Below, in pieces: positions 1-11,206 of a stretch of DNA of 64,000 bases (position 1 is the stretch's first letter; every line of letters begins with the position of its first letter). Under the pieces are notes generated by a model, which saw only the letters and a program-made list of their open reading frames with translations, searched no databases and was not told the DNA's origin. This DNA is from Auanema rhodensis (lineage: Eukaryota; Nematoda; Chromadorea; Rhabditida; Rhabditidae). The stretch lies in assembly GCA_964057225.1 (NCBI GenBank), contig OZ059895.1, positions 13,702,001 through 13,766,000 of the forward strand, read 5' to 3'. The position numbers were made by a program, and so were the translations under genes.

Positions 1-1737
1 AGTTGTCGAGCACTTACGTAAGGATACCTTCATGTTCAATTCAATCGCTGTGTTATGATTTCACTATCGAGTACTTGCGTAAGCATTTAAACTTATTTCA
101 TATCTGAATGTTCATATCTTGCATCTAAGACATCTAACTCTTTCTAGTTTCAAGCATAATTAACAAACAATGACATGATACTTTTGTTGTTGAAATTAAC
201 TTCAAATCCCAAACATATTCGTTAATGGGTATGCGCGCAAGTGTTCTGCTGTGAACTTACGCAGTAGTTGTCGAGCACTTACGTAAGGATACCTTCCAGT
301 TCCATTCAATTGCTGCGTTATGATTTCACTATCGAGTACTTGCGTAAGCATTTAAACTTATTTCATATCTGAATGTTCATATCTTGCATCTAAGACATCT
401 AACTCTTTCTAGTTTCAAGCATAATTAACAAAGAATGACATGATACTTTTGTTGTTGAAATTAACTTCAAATCCCAAACATATTCGTTAATGGATATACG
501 CGCAAGTGGTCTAATGTGAACTTACGCAGTAGTTGTCGAGCACTTACGTAAGAATACCTTCCAGTTCCATTCAATTGCTGCGTTATGATTTCACTATCGA
601 GTACTTGCGTAAGCATTTAAACTTATTTCATATCTGATTGTTCATATCTTGCATCTAAGACATCTAACTCTTTCTAGTTTCAAGCATAATTAACAAAGAA
701 TGACATGATACTTTTGTTGTTGAAATTAACTTCAAATCCCAAACATATTCGTTAATGGATATACGCGCAAGTGGTCTAATGTGAACTTACGCAGTAGTTG
801 TCGAGCACTTACGTAAGAATACCTTCCAGTTCCATTCAATTGCTGCGTTATGATTTCACTATCGAGTACTTGCGTAAGCATTTAAACTTATTTCATATCT
901 GAATGTTCATATCTTGCATCTAAGACATCTAACTCTCTGTAGTTTTCAAGCATAATTAATAAACAATGACATGATACTTTTGTTGTTGAAATTAACTTCT
1001 AATTCCAAACATATTCGTTAATGGGTATACACGCAAAGGATCTAGTGTGAACATACGCAGTAGTTGTCGAGCACTTACGTAAGGATACCTTCCAGTTCCA
1101 TTCAATTGCTGCGTTATGATTTCACTATCGAGTACTTGCGTAAGCATTTAAACTTATTTCATATCTGAATGTTCATATCTTGCATCTAAGACATCTAACT
1201 CTATCTAGTTTCAAGCATAATTAACAAACAATGACATGATACTTTTGTTTTTGAAATTAACTTCTAATTCCAAACATATTCGTTAATGGGTATACACGCA
1301 AAGGATCTAGTGTGAACATACGCAGAACTTGTCGAGCACTTACGTAAGGATACCTTCATGTTCCATTCAATCGCTGTGTTATGATTTCACTATCGAGTAC
1401 TTTCGTAAGTATTTAAACTGATTCCATATCTGAATGTTCATATCTCGCATCTAAGAAATCTAACTCTTTCTAGTTTCAAGCATAATTAACAAACAATGAC
1501 ATGATACTTTTGTTTTTGAAATTAACTTCTAATTCCAAACATATTCGTTAATGGATATACGCGCAAAGGATCTAGTGTGAACATACGCAGTAGTTGTCGA
1601 GCACTTACGTAAGGATACCTTCATGTTCCATTCAATCGCTGTGTTATGATTTCACTATCGAGTACTTGCGTAAGCAATTAAACTTATTTCATATCTGAAT
1701 GTTGATATCTTGCATCTGAGACATCTTAGATATGAAC
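1..1737. repeat. 265-bp tandem satellite array
   Basis: Six full head-to-tail units and part of a seventh. Equivalent points recur at 1, 266, 531, 796, 1062, 1327 and 1592, giving a period of 265 (once 266). The array runs off the left edge of the window and decays near 1737. Each unit carries the 10-base palindrome CTTACGTAAG about 10 bases in, a related TCGAGTACTTGCGTAAG motif about 60 bases later, and an inverted GAACTTACGCAG-type copy near its end. Units starting at 266 and 531 are almost identical, while those from 796 onward share other variants, which suggests local duplication. There are no convincing reading frames. It looks like non-coding satellite DNA. Confidence 0.97.
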
Positions 1738-2452
1738 AATATGATAAGAAATAAGTATAAATGCTTACTACTCTAGTACTCGACATTGGAATCGAGAGAC
1801 AGCATTTAAATAGATAAAGAAAATAATAAAATATGTAAATCAAATATATCTTGATGTTGATGTTGGTTAATTTTGTTTGAAAAGTAGAAAGAGATTGTTG
1901 CCTGAGATCCAAGAAAAGATAAATCGAAAAGCCTCCTTACGTTAGTTCTCGACAACGAATGCGTAAGTTAAGAGAGATATTATATAGAGAAATGACATTT
2001 ACAGGTGTGCTCAAAAACGAATTTGTAGGTGTAGTAATATGCCAATACTAAAAATAAAAGTATATACTCGTTTATTGTTAATAATGCTGCAGTATTTCAT
2101 AGTATATAAAGTGGGAACGATTTGCTACGAAATTAGAATCATAGTCATGTACTCGACAATGAATGCGTAAGTTAACAGTAATATTATAGAGAAAGAACAG
2201 TTACACGCGTATCCGACAATGAGTGTTATGGCATATTATTAGGTGAAAACAAAAGTATCTGTTCCCTGTTAGCATATTTATTTTTTAGGCTGCGAATCTG
2301 TTGCTAATAAATGGTCTAGTGGAATAATATTCTTGATTTGTGTATATTTGTTTTAACACTTCATTAACTTGCGGATTATATTATTGTTATAAAGATTTAA
2401 AAACTCTGGAGCAAACTCTTTGAAAAAAATAATGTTATGTCATGGCTAGGAA
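1738..2452. repeat. Decayed, inverted satellite remnants
   Basis: There is no gene here. Pieces matching the reverse complement of the satellite are visible at about 1755-1786, 1930-1975 and 2140-2180. The last two, each containing CTCGACAA followed by AATGCGTAAGTTA, lie about 205 bases apart and resemble each other further downstream, so they look like old tandem units in the opposite orientation. The rest is plain AT-rich sequence up to the stop codon of the minus-strand gene. Confidence 0.7.
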
Positions 2453-4089
2453 TTAATTTTCTTCGAAAACATTTCCAGAGATACCCATTTTTTTAGCCAA
2501 AATGTGAAGCTTACAGTAGTCTTCGTCGGATAATGGAGGTATCTAAATTATTGTTTTGTGTTGGATAAGAAAAAAACTCAATTCATTTGAACATACTTTA
2601 ATATTTTTCAGTTTATCTATTGATAAGAACGAATCTTTTTGAGAATCTTCAGATTTACAATTTACTGCAGCTGATATACATTCCAGTGGTATTTCAATCT
2701 TAGGAAAAAACTAGTAAAGTAAAAAAAAATATAAAAGGATACCTTTGTAAATAAGCTTTCGATGGTTTTTTCAGTATTTCCAATAATATCATGATGCCAT
2801 ATAATGGGATGACAGTAGTGAGATATATTTTTCTCATAGAATGATAGTGGAGAGGCATACACGATAGCAGAGAGATGCTGAGATATAAGAAGAAATATAA
2901 AACAAATATTATTGTTAACTCACTCTTATGTTTTCAGGCTGGCATAAACGTATATGTTCACCTTCCATAGCAATTAAATTGCTGATGAATCTAGCGAGGC
3001 TTGGTATTTTCTTATACAGATTAAGTAAATACCAGTTCATAACCTCCTCTCTGAAAATATAGGATTCAAGTGATACCACATAATAAAATTTTTGTACCGT
3101 CGTACTACTCTCTCAACTGAGGTCAAGCCATTTTTACGAAACATAAAAAAATGTTTCAGATTCGTTGTTTTTGCAGAATACGGAACTAATCGAGCCTCTC
3201 CAGAAGTTGTCTTCAGAACACAAATTTCATTTGAAGGAATATGTGTTCTCAAACAAATGATAGTAGCGTTCACAAGAGATTCTAATGCCTATAATATGAT
3301 TTTTTTTCAGATTAGATGGTTATATTCACTTCGCTGGAAAGTATTTTTTCGTTATCCATAATAGCTAAATTACTGAGTGCATGGGGCTCACCGAAGCAAG
3401 TAGATTTTCCGTCATGATTTAGCATTTTCGCCATTAATGTTGAACCACAGCGAGCAGTATTCGTGAATAATATCTAAGTTTCTAAGATAATTATCTAAGA
3501 TAATATTAGCAATTTTACAGTTTTTGGTTGCGGCTTCTGCTCAAGGGTACGAGCAAAGTGTATAAAATCAGAATGGCTTAATTGGGCAACTTTTAAAGCC
3601 TTAAAAATCATTATTATAGAAACATCTTCATAAGTGTTTCGATTTTGCTTACATCTTTGTGAACAGGTTCAAACATAAAAGGGTATTTAGCAATGCTGTA
3701 GTGCGAGATTGGAAATTTAAGATATACAAAGGTGACAGTTGCCTAGAAAGAGCAAACAGTTACAGGAGAGAAAAAATATAACCTCATCAATACAGTAGAG
3801 ATGCCAATTCGGATGATCAAGATCGTCTGGGTTTTCTAATGATCCTGGTGCTAACATAAAATCTGTGGCTCTTGAAATTTCTTCCGGGTCAATTTTGAAT
3901 CTATAAAAAATTTTTCGAACCCTCATGCTACCAGAAGGAATGTGTCCGAAAAAAATCTTAAATAAATATTATACGATTTCTACATTTAACAATTACCTTC
4001 ACAAAGAATTCATATACATAGATCAGCATTAAATATATAAAGTAAATGAAGAGCGTTAGAAATACGGTTATGTACTTCAGGACATCCAT
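2453..4089 (-). CDS. Type II membrane protein, sulfotransferase-like
   Basis: I reconstruct about 412 residues in roughly ten exons separated by 40-55-base introns. The start at 4089 opens directly into a hydrophobic anchor (residues about 5-28) with a short cytoplasmic tip, the layout of Golgi type II enzymes. A P-loop-like segment, FTNTARCGSTLMAKML, lies at about 149-164. It resembles the 5'-phosphosulfate loop of PAPS-dependent sulfotransferases (serine or threonine after glycine). A second basic stretch, MFRKNGLTSVERVVR, at about 243-257 could be the 3'-phosphate region. The ending NVFEEN* is at 2453. Sulfotransferase-like fold is an inference from these motifs; I do not recognise a specific orthologue or substrate. 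It stands alone on its strand beside the satellite. Confidence 0.75.
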
Positions 4090-6379
4090 TACAGCTTGTT
4101 TCAGCAGTATCGACAAGAGAACCCGGTGAAGACTTATATAGTTGTAATAACACGATTACTAACACGTTGCCTTAGATACAAATCATTCATAGAAAAATTA
4201 TATTTCATACGGTCAATAAACGATATTTTGCGTACTATTTATGTATATATAGAGGAGGACGGTAGTTAGTCTCGCAGGTTTTTATGTTCTGTTTGAAGGC
4301 TCCTAGCGAAATGGTTGAAAAAAGCTGTATTCGTAGTGTATAAGAAAAAGTTTCTTTACAATATTCATAATAAAACCAGGCACCGTTAATAGATAATAAT
4401 TATTTGTTTCAGTTATTACGTCCTGAGATGCGTTTGAAACTGAAGCAGAACTAAATCAAATTGGTCAATCAGTCCTGTCTTAATGAAATTGGGATTAAAC
4501 AATATCTAAATTTTATGTCAGCATACGTAATTTGTTCATGCACACATCGTCTTACTCAAATCGAGATCACACAATGAAAAAGATCTCGCTATTGTATCAG
4601 ATTATGGCTGCTGTAAAAATGAAAATTGGCCAGGAGCTGCACAATAACGTAGCTTTCCATAGGAAAAGAAGTATCAATATTTGCATGAATAAGCCCAACG
4701 TCCCAAATCGTAGAGCTTTATGGATAATCAATAGTTGTTCTATTCCGGTAGCGTTTAAAAAAAGGGTCTCGAAAACTTCTTACATGGAAAAAGCAATTTC
4801 TTAGCCAAAGGAAGGTAGCTTGCCAAGGTAACCATTAGTTCTCACTTCACATAATTTGCATGTAGCTGATATTGTTTTTTTTTGTGGAAATTTGTTCATA
4901 CGACATTATCACAAAACGGAGATTTATGCAGTCATAAATTTTTTTCAAATCTTCGAAAAAATAAAATGTTCATGTTCAATCAATTCTTTGATTCTTGATA
5001 GGTATACAGTTCCAAAACAATTTTATCACTTTTATTACGGTTTAAAATGTTTTGAATTGACGACAATATTTTACGTACATGTTATGAAGTAGACGTCTTG
5101 AATATTATTTAAAGATCAGTGTTTGCATTACATTCAAATATGATCGGTATTCGAACAAACGTACTCTGAATAGCTCCCCAATTAGATTAAATTTTTTAAT
5201 CTGTGGGAATACAATCAATCTCGAATAATGTTGGCTGTATTTAAGAACTCGATTAATTGCAGGGAAGTATACCGAATTAAACCTATAGATGGGATCAGGC
5301 CTGTTTTTTTTAACACTTTTTGATGTATTTTTGGCCTTAATATTTGTTTCATTTAAAGTGATCAAATTTGTCATAATTATTTATTTCTAAAGAATATAAG
5401 TACTTGATATTACCCCCGATTTTCACCCTAAGTATGAGTTAGTTGATTAATTAAATACGTGCAACAGGAAGGACAATATAATGAGGGGGTGGCAGACTAC
5501 AATAGAGCTGCATAATTTTTATGAAATGCAAATCTAACTTAGTTATTAGAAAAATTGGCAGTTTTTAAAATCGAAACATTTGTTGAACATTTAGATGAGA
5601 AATAGATGGGAAATAGAAAATAATACAGTTGTAGAGTATATTTGATGAAAAAGTACTATATATTATTCATTGCTCAATATTTTCTTTTGACATCAAGATT
5701 GAAATGTCGACAATTTCTTTCTAGTTTAGCCTTGAACTGTGTTTTTTTGATCGGCCGTTTGTATATACCTATCTTTTTATTGATTTTTTCAGTGTTTTTA
5801 CCATTGATATGTAGTGTTTATGATCTTAACTTAATATTTTCAAATTATATTATTAAGTGCCTATGCTCTGTTTCAATATATATTCTAAAAATATGGCAAA
5901 TGTTTAAGGAATATATGCTTTGACTATCTGAAAGAAGTTATCCGATGGTGCTTATTTTTATATATAGTTGCTGTCATTTGAACCAAAATTGAAAAAAAAA
6001 TTTTTTTTCCAAAGAATTTTTTATATTTAAAAACACAAATTTGTTAATGTTATAATTTAATTATTGATAAGATTCTACAATATTGATCAAATAACATTTA
6101 AAAACCAATGAAAAATTTCAATTATATTAAAAATTCTTAAATCATCCTCAAAATTATTGCTCAAAATTGGTTTCTGCTTTTACATTTTCTTATTCATATG
6201 TTGACCACCTGCCCCGATCCGCGTTTACGATTTGCTGTCTAGTTTCTCTAGTGTAATAAGAAAGCTTTAACATCTGCTTCTCTTCGTCTTGTCTATCACA
6301 TTCAAGTTTTCAGTTGATGTTCCAAATTTAAAACAATATTTAGTTGCTATTGTCATATATTTTAAGACTCAATCTCAAC
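4090..6379. other. Intergenic, no gene recognised
   Basis: AT-rich spacer between the divergent sulfotransferase-like and SLC6 genes. Several open frames of 65-93 codons occur on both strands (for example 4532-4804 on +, 5105-5374 on -). None shows a recognisable domain, splice pattern or hydrophobicity typical of a known family. The promoters of both flanking genes should lie here, but I see no clear core element. Confidence 0.6.
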
Positions 6380-9300
6380 ATGTCGGTTAATAGTTTAGGT
6401 GTGAAAGCACCTAAACTTAATACCACTGGTGCACGAACTCCCAATGCCAGAGAGCCGCACATAGATTATTCCTTATACCCTCCATTCATGAAGCAGGTAC
6501 AACGCAATTTTTTCTGGCATTCATATTCTGCTGTATTCTAGGTTGAAGCCAAACTACCTGATTATGAAAGAGAAGGAGACGTTGAGTATCCTTTTGAGGA
6601 AACCACAGGTGTTGGTGATGAAAACAGGTAAGTCCAAGCCTTTTAGTGTAATTCATTTTTTTCGCGCAGACGATTTTGTATGAGTTTTTTTTACAGAATT
6701 CGTGGAAATTGGAGCTCTAAGTCAGATTATTTATTAGCAGCGGTTGGCTTTACCTTTGGCCTTGGTGAATAATTTATTTTTTATTTTTGTAATATATATA
6801 TTTTTGAAGGAAATTTGTGGAGGTTTCCTGTCTTGGTTTTTCAATATGGAGGAGCTGCATTTTTTATTCCATACTTAACACTACTGATTGCTGCTGCTTT
6901 ACCTATTTTTTTCATGGAAGCTGTAAGAATTAATTTTAATGTTCTATTTCAATTACTATTTAAGGTACTTGGTCAATTTTCTTCTTTAGCTGCAATTTCT
7001 GTTTGGAAAGTTGTTCCTCTATTCAAGGTTCTAATTTTTCTTTCCATAAATTTTATATACTTTACATATGCTGTATTATTTAATTTTTAGGGAATTGGAA
7101 TATCTATGGTTTTAATCAGTTGTGTTCTTGCTATATACTTAAATATTGTATCTTCTTGGTCATTATTCTACTTCATCAACTCGATCAGTTTTTCCCTGCC
7201 TTGGAGCAACTGCGAAAATTCGTGGAGTGGACTAAGTTCTTTTAATAGGCATTATTTCAAAAATGGCGTTATTGCTTCAGATTGTACCATAGGAACACGC
7301 ATAACATGCACCGCTATGAACGGCACACTTCTTGTTAATGGGTCTTGTATAGTTCAACAAGTATTGATAACCAAAGTCTGATATATTTTATTTATTTTCC
7401 TTATTTAGGCTAATTCAACTGTGAGCGTTATGACTTTGCCAGATCAACAAACTATTCCTAGTTTACGCTATTTTCAGTAAGCTGCTATTCGTTAACAATT
7501 CACTTTGTCCAATTTAAGTAATGATGTCCTCATGCTCTCCTCAGCTTTTGATGAAATAGGAACACTTAATTGGTATTTGGGAATATGTGTTTTAGTGTCA
7601 TGGATAACAGTATTTCTGTGTTTGTTTCAAGGAGTGAAAAGTAGTGGAAAAGTATATTTGGATTTAATAGGCAATGACAGTTCATATATGTTTAGGTTGT
7701 GTATGTCGTGGTTTTACTACCTTTTATAATTCTTGCTGTCATTCTTACTCGCCTTCTTACACTGGATGGCTCAGTGGTAGCACTACTGCATTTCTTAAAG
7801 CCTGATTGGAGTGTTCTTAAAGATTTGAAAGTAATTATTGACTACGTTCCTAATGAAAGTTAACATTTGAGGTATGGGGTGAAGCAGCTGTTCATGCCTT
7901 TTACTCTGTATCTGTATGTACAGGTGGCATTACAACTTTATCAAGCTATAATCGTTTTCATAATCAACTGTTTAAGTAAAATTTGAAATATGGAGAATTA
8001 TATAGCTTTTTCAAACTTTCCAGGGATATTTGGATTATTCTTATTATTGATTTGCTAGCATCAGTTGTAAGTTGTGTTTTAACCTTTTCTGCTATTGGTT
8101 TCACGTGTTATGAGTTCTCCATTGCGCTCGATAAGTTTCACATTAAAGGTATTTAACATTATGCCTCGAATTCTTATATTTTGAACTTTTTATTTTCAGA
8201 TGGATTTCACCTAGTTTTCGTTTTCTTGGCTGAAGCACTTGCAGGCGTACCTGTCGCTCCTTTGTACACAGGGCTATTCTTTCTGATGCTTCTCCTAGTT
8301 ATTCATTCAACCCAGCTCTTTGTTGTAAGCTATTTTGAAGACTGATTCGTTTATATAACTGTTTACGTTACCTTTGTAGGTAGAAACAATAGTTTCATCA
8401 ATATGTGACGAATTTCCTGAGCGTTTACGAAAAAATCGTCGTCATGTGCTCACATCTGTGTGTGCTTCATTCATTCTATTGAGCATCCCGTTTTGCTTAT
8501 CAGTGAGTCTATCACTGAACGTTCAGCTATTCAACATTAGTTTTAAAATTTCAGTCAGGTTTGTATTGGCTCTTGTTACTGTCTAAGTTCACTATAACGT
8601 GGCCTCTTGTTGTCTTAGCCTTCTTAGAATGCATGGCTATTAGCTGGGTAACTTTTAATAAGCCAAATATTTAGCTCTAACCTTTGTTCAGGTTTATGGT
8701 GTTGATAATTTGCTCGATAATATTAAATGGATTACTGGAAAATATCCGCCTTGTTATGTTTTTTGGAAGTTGTTATGGAAATTTTTTTGTCCAATCACAT
8801 ACTTAGTAAGTATCCTTGATTTGACAAAAAATAAAGTTTCACGTTAAGGCTATTCTTTGTTTTTTGTGGCTAGAATGGCAGTCTCTCAGCTATGATGCCT
8901 ATGTATTTCCGTACTGGTCGATGCTTCTTGGCTGGGCTATTAGTATTTTCCCAATGTTGTTTATTCCTCTCACGGCCTTCTATCAATTATTCAAAGCGCG
9001 TGGAAACTTTACGCAGGTTCGCCCACTTGTGAAATTACATTCTCTTTTTTTCTTTTTTTGGAAGTGGCAAAGTGTTTTAAATCCGGATGATGCCTGGGGA
9101 CCTGCTTTAGCTATTCATCGTGCAGAACAGTTTCCTCTGCAAATACCTGAAGCTCGTCGTTTACTTATACCACCTGAAGTTGAAATTCCAGGAAGTCCTT
9201 CACCTGTAACTTTTCTTTTTTATGAGTACTTCTATGTTTTAATTGCAGTTTCTAGCAAAGGATGATGAAGATGCCGCTCGCAGTGAGAGCGCTTCAGCTG

Positions 9301-9392
9301 ATCCAAAATCAACGAAAGCAACAGTGAATTGTAGAAGCATTGCTGCAACTGTTAATAGTTTACCAAGTTTTGAGCGTGAAACGGCTATTTAA
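6380..9392 (+). CDS. SLC6 neurotransmitter/amino-acid symporter
   Basis: A sodium-coupled SLC6 (SNF) transporter of about 700 residues in about 17 exons with tiny introns. The start at 6380 gives [11 protein letters not shown]; an in-frame ATG at 6344 is possible. TM1 has the family signature GLGNLWRFP followed by [11 protein letters not shown]. The position that is Asp in monoamine transporters is Gly, pointing to an amino-acid, GABA or betaine-type substrate. A long, cysteine-containing extracellular loop follows TM3 (CENSW and DCTIG segments with N-glycosylation motifs). TM6 has [18 protein letters not shown] and TM8 [12 protein letters not shown]. The usual LGLDSQF of TM8 is replaced by VIHSTQL. 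The cytoplasmic tail ends FERETAI* at 9390-9392. The family is certain, the substrate unknown. Confidence 0.95.
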
Positions 9393-9762
9393 AAGCATAA
9401 TAATATATAATATAGTTATCTTCGAATTGATAGTACATATAATGTTTCTCAATTATAATAAGTCAGTATTGTTGCTTCTTATCGGGTAACGCTTATTTTT
9501 TTATTTTTTCATATCGATTATCTGATCAATCAATTGAGATCAGCCAAGGTCTTGTTCTCTCGCAATGTTGTTTAGCTTTACTAATTTCCTACGATTTCAA
9601 CTGTCATATCAGTATTAATAAGATTAATAATTTAAATATTGCATTAATAAGATATTCGAATTATTTTTTTCATTTTGAATTGCTGGAGGTACAAACATAT
9701 CCTTTGAAAATTACATCAAATTATGTTTTTACCAATAATATTAAGAGTCATGTTTTAGATTC

Positions 9763-11206
9763 ATGGAACAGTTTGATACTGAATGGGAGGCTTTAAGAAA
9801 GGAACTTCTTGAATCAGAAGTGACACAGAACATTGTTTGTAATTACGTTTGTTTCCTATTTCCAGAAAGAGCATGATGCCTACATTCATAAATTGAGTGA
9901 AATATCACAAATACAAGAGTCCAGATTGAAAGCTATTAAGCATTTGAATTATCAAATTGGTAATCTTAAGGAACTTCTCTCTAGGTTTTTTCACTATTCA
10001 CTGCGTACAAAAAATAATTTTAGTGCTGAATTAACAGCTACATCAAATGATGTCCAAGAAATAGACAAATACAAGAAAGAAATTTCTGAAGCTCGTTTAC
10101 GGCTCAAAATGATGCAGTCTGAGCTTCCAGTAGACAATCTTGGATTTTACCTCTCCTTGATTCTTGGTTTTTTCTTCTATTAATACTTTCAAAGATTCAT
10201 ATATATTTAGGGCATAATTTGAATCTGTCGATCCTGACCGCTAATGGTCGATTTAAATATAAACAAGTAGGCTATTCTATCTAGTGTACAGTTTATGAAC
10301 CTCGCATTAGGATTACGAGTCTTTCAAATGGAAAGTAACTATTACATTCTTGGTATGGACAGTAATTGCCTTACTTTTCCCGATGCGACCAATTGACTCT
10401 ATAGGAAATTTCCTCATGGTTTGGTTTGTTTATAATCTAAATGAATACTATTTAATTTTCCCTTTCAAGGTATTATTGTACTCTTACCATTCGTGAAAGT
10501 ATATTGAGAATTAATGGTTCACGGTGGGATATGGTCTCGTTTCATTATACTTGTAGTGTGTTTCAGAATTAAAGGTTGGTGGGTAGCCCATCACTACATT
10601 TCCTGTGTCCTCTCGGGTATTGTTCTGATATGGAAAGAAGGCGAATGCTATCAAGCTTTCAGAACTCAGTTTATAATTTTTGTCGCTTACATTGGTATCG
10701 TTCAATTACTCCAGGTAACTCCGTCCACTTATGATCGTTATGACTTCAATATTTAGAATCAATATCAATCTGGCTGCTTGAGGCGTTTACATGCTCTCGG
10801 ACAAGGCCATCAAATGGACGTAACCTTAGAAGGCTTTACTTCAGCTATGTTCAAAGGATTAACTTTTCTTCTCCCATTCTTGATGTTTGGTTATGTACGA
10901 TTACCTAGTTTACAACTCTTTAGCTGATTAAATATTTTAGTTCTTCCAATTATTTAATGCCTACACCTTATGGCAATTGTCATATCAATGTCCCGGACAG
11001 TGGCAGGTAAACACTTACAATCTGTTCTCATAATGTTTTTATCATTACTACAGGTTGTTGCTTTATTTTACCTGTTTCTCATGGTAGCCTGCGGCAATAT
11101 TTTTACAACGAGTTTGGTTATCTGGAAAAAATTTCGAAACTCGGGTTCTTATTCCAATCTTCTAAAGATGACCGGAAACTATCGTATGAGAAATAAATCC
11201 CACTGA
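9763..11206 (+). CDS. TMEM120 homologue (TACAN family)
   Basis: An integral nuclear-envelope/ER membrane protein of about 340 residues. An N-terminal coiled coil (residues about 1-100, [17 protein letters not shown] onward) precedes six transmembrane segments. Diagnostic stretches match vertebrate TMEM120[66 protein letters not shown] and a final [18 protein letters not shown]120 proteins have an ELOVL-like fold that binds coenzyme A and act in adipogenesis and ion-channel regulation; a direct mechanosensitive role is disputed. It starts 371 bases after the SLC6 stop on the same strand. An acceptor-like TTTTAG lies 4 bases before the ATG. A possible AATAAA is at 11373. Confidence 0.95.

Noticed and set aside
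1-1737. CRISPR-like regular repeat array
   Set aside because: The whole 265-base unit repeats with no unique spacers, and the genome is eukaryotic.
4532-5374. Open frames of 78-90 codons in the first intergenic gap
   Set aside because: No domain, transposase motif or splice structure could be recognised, and they conflict in strand.
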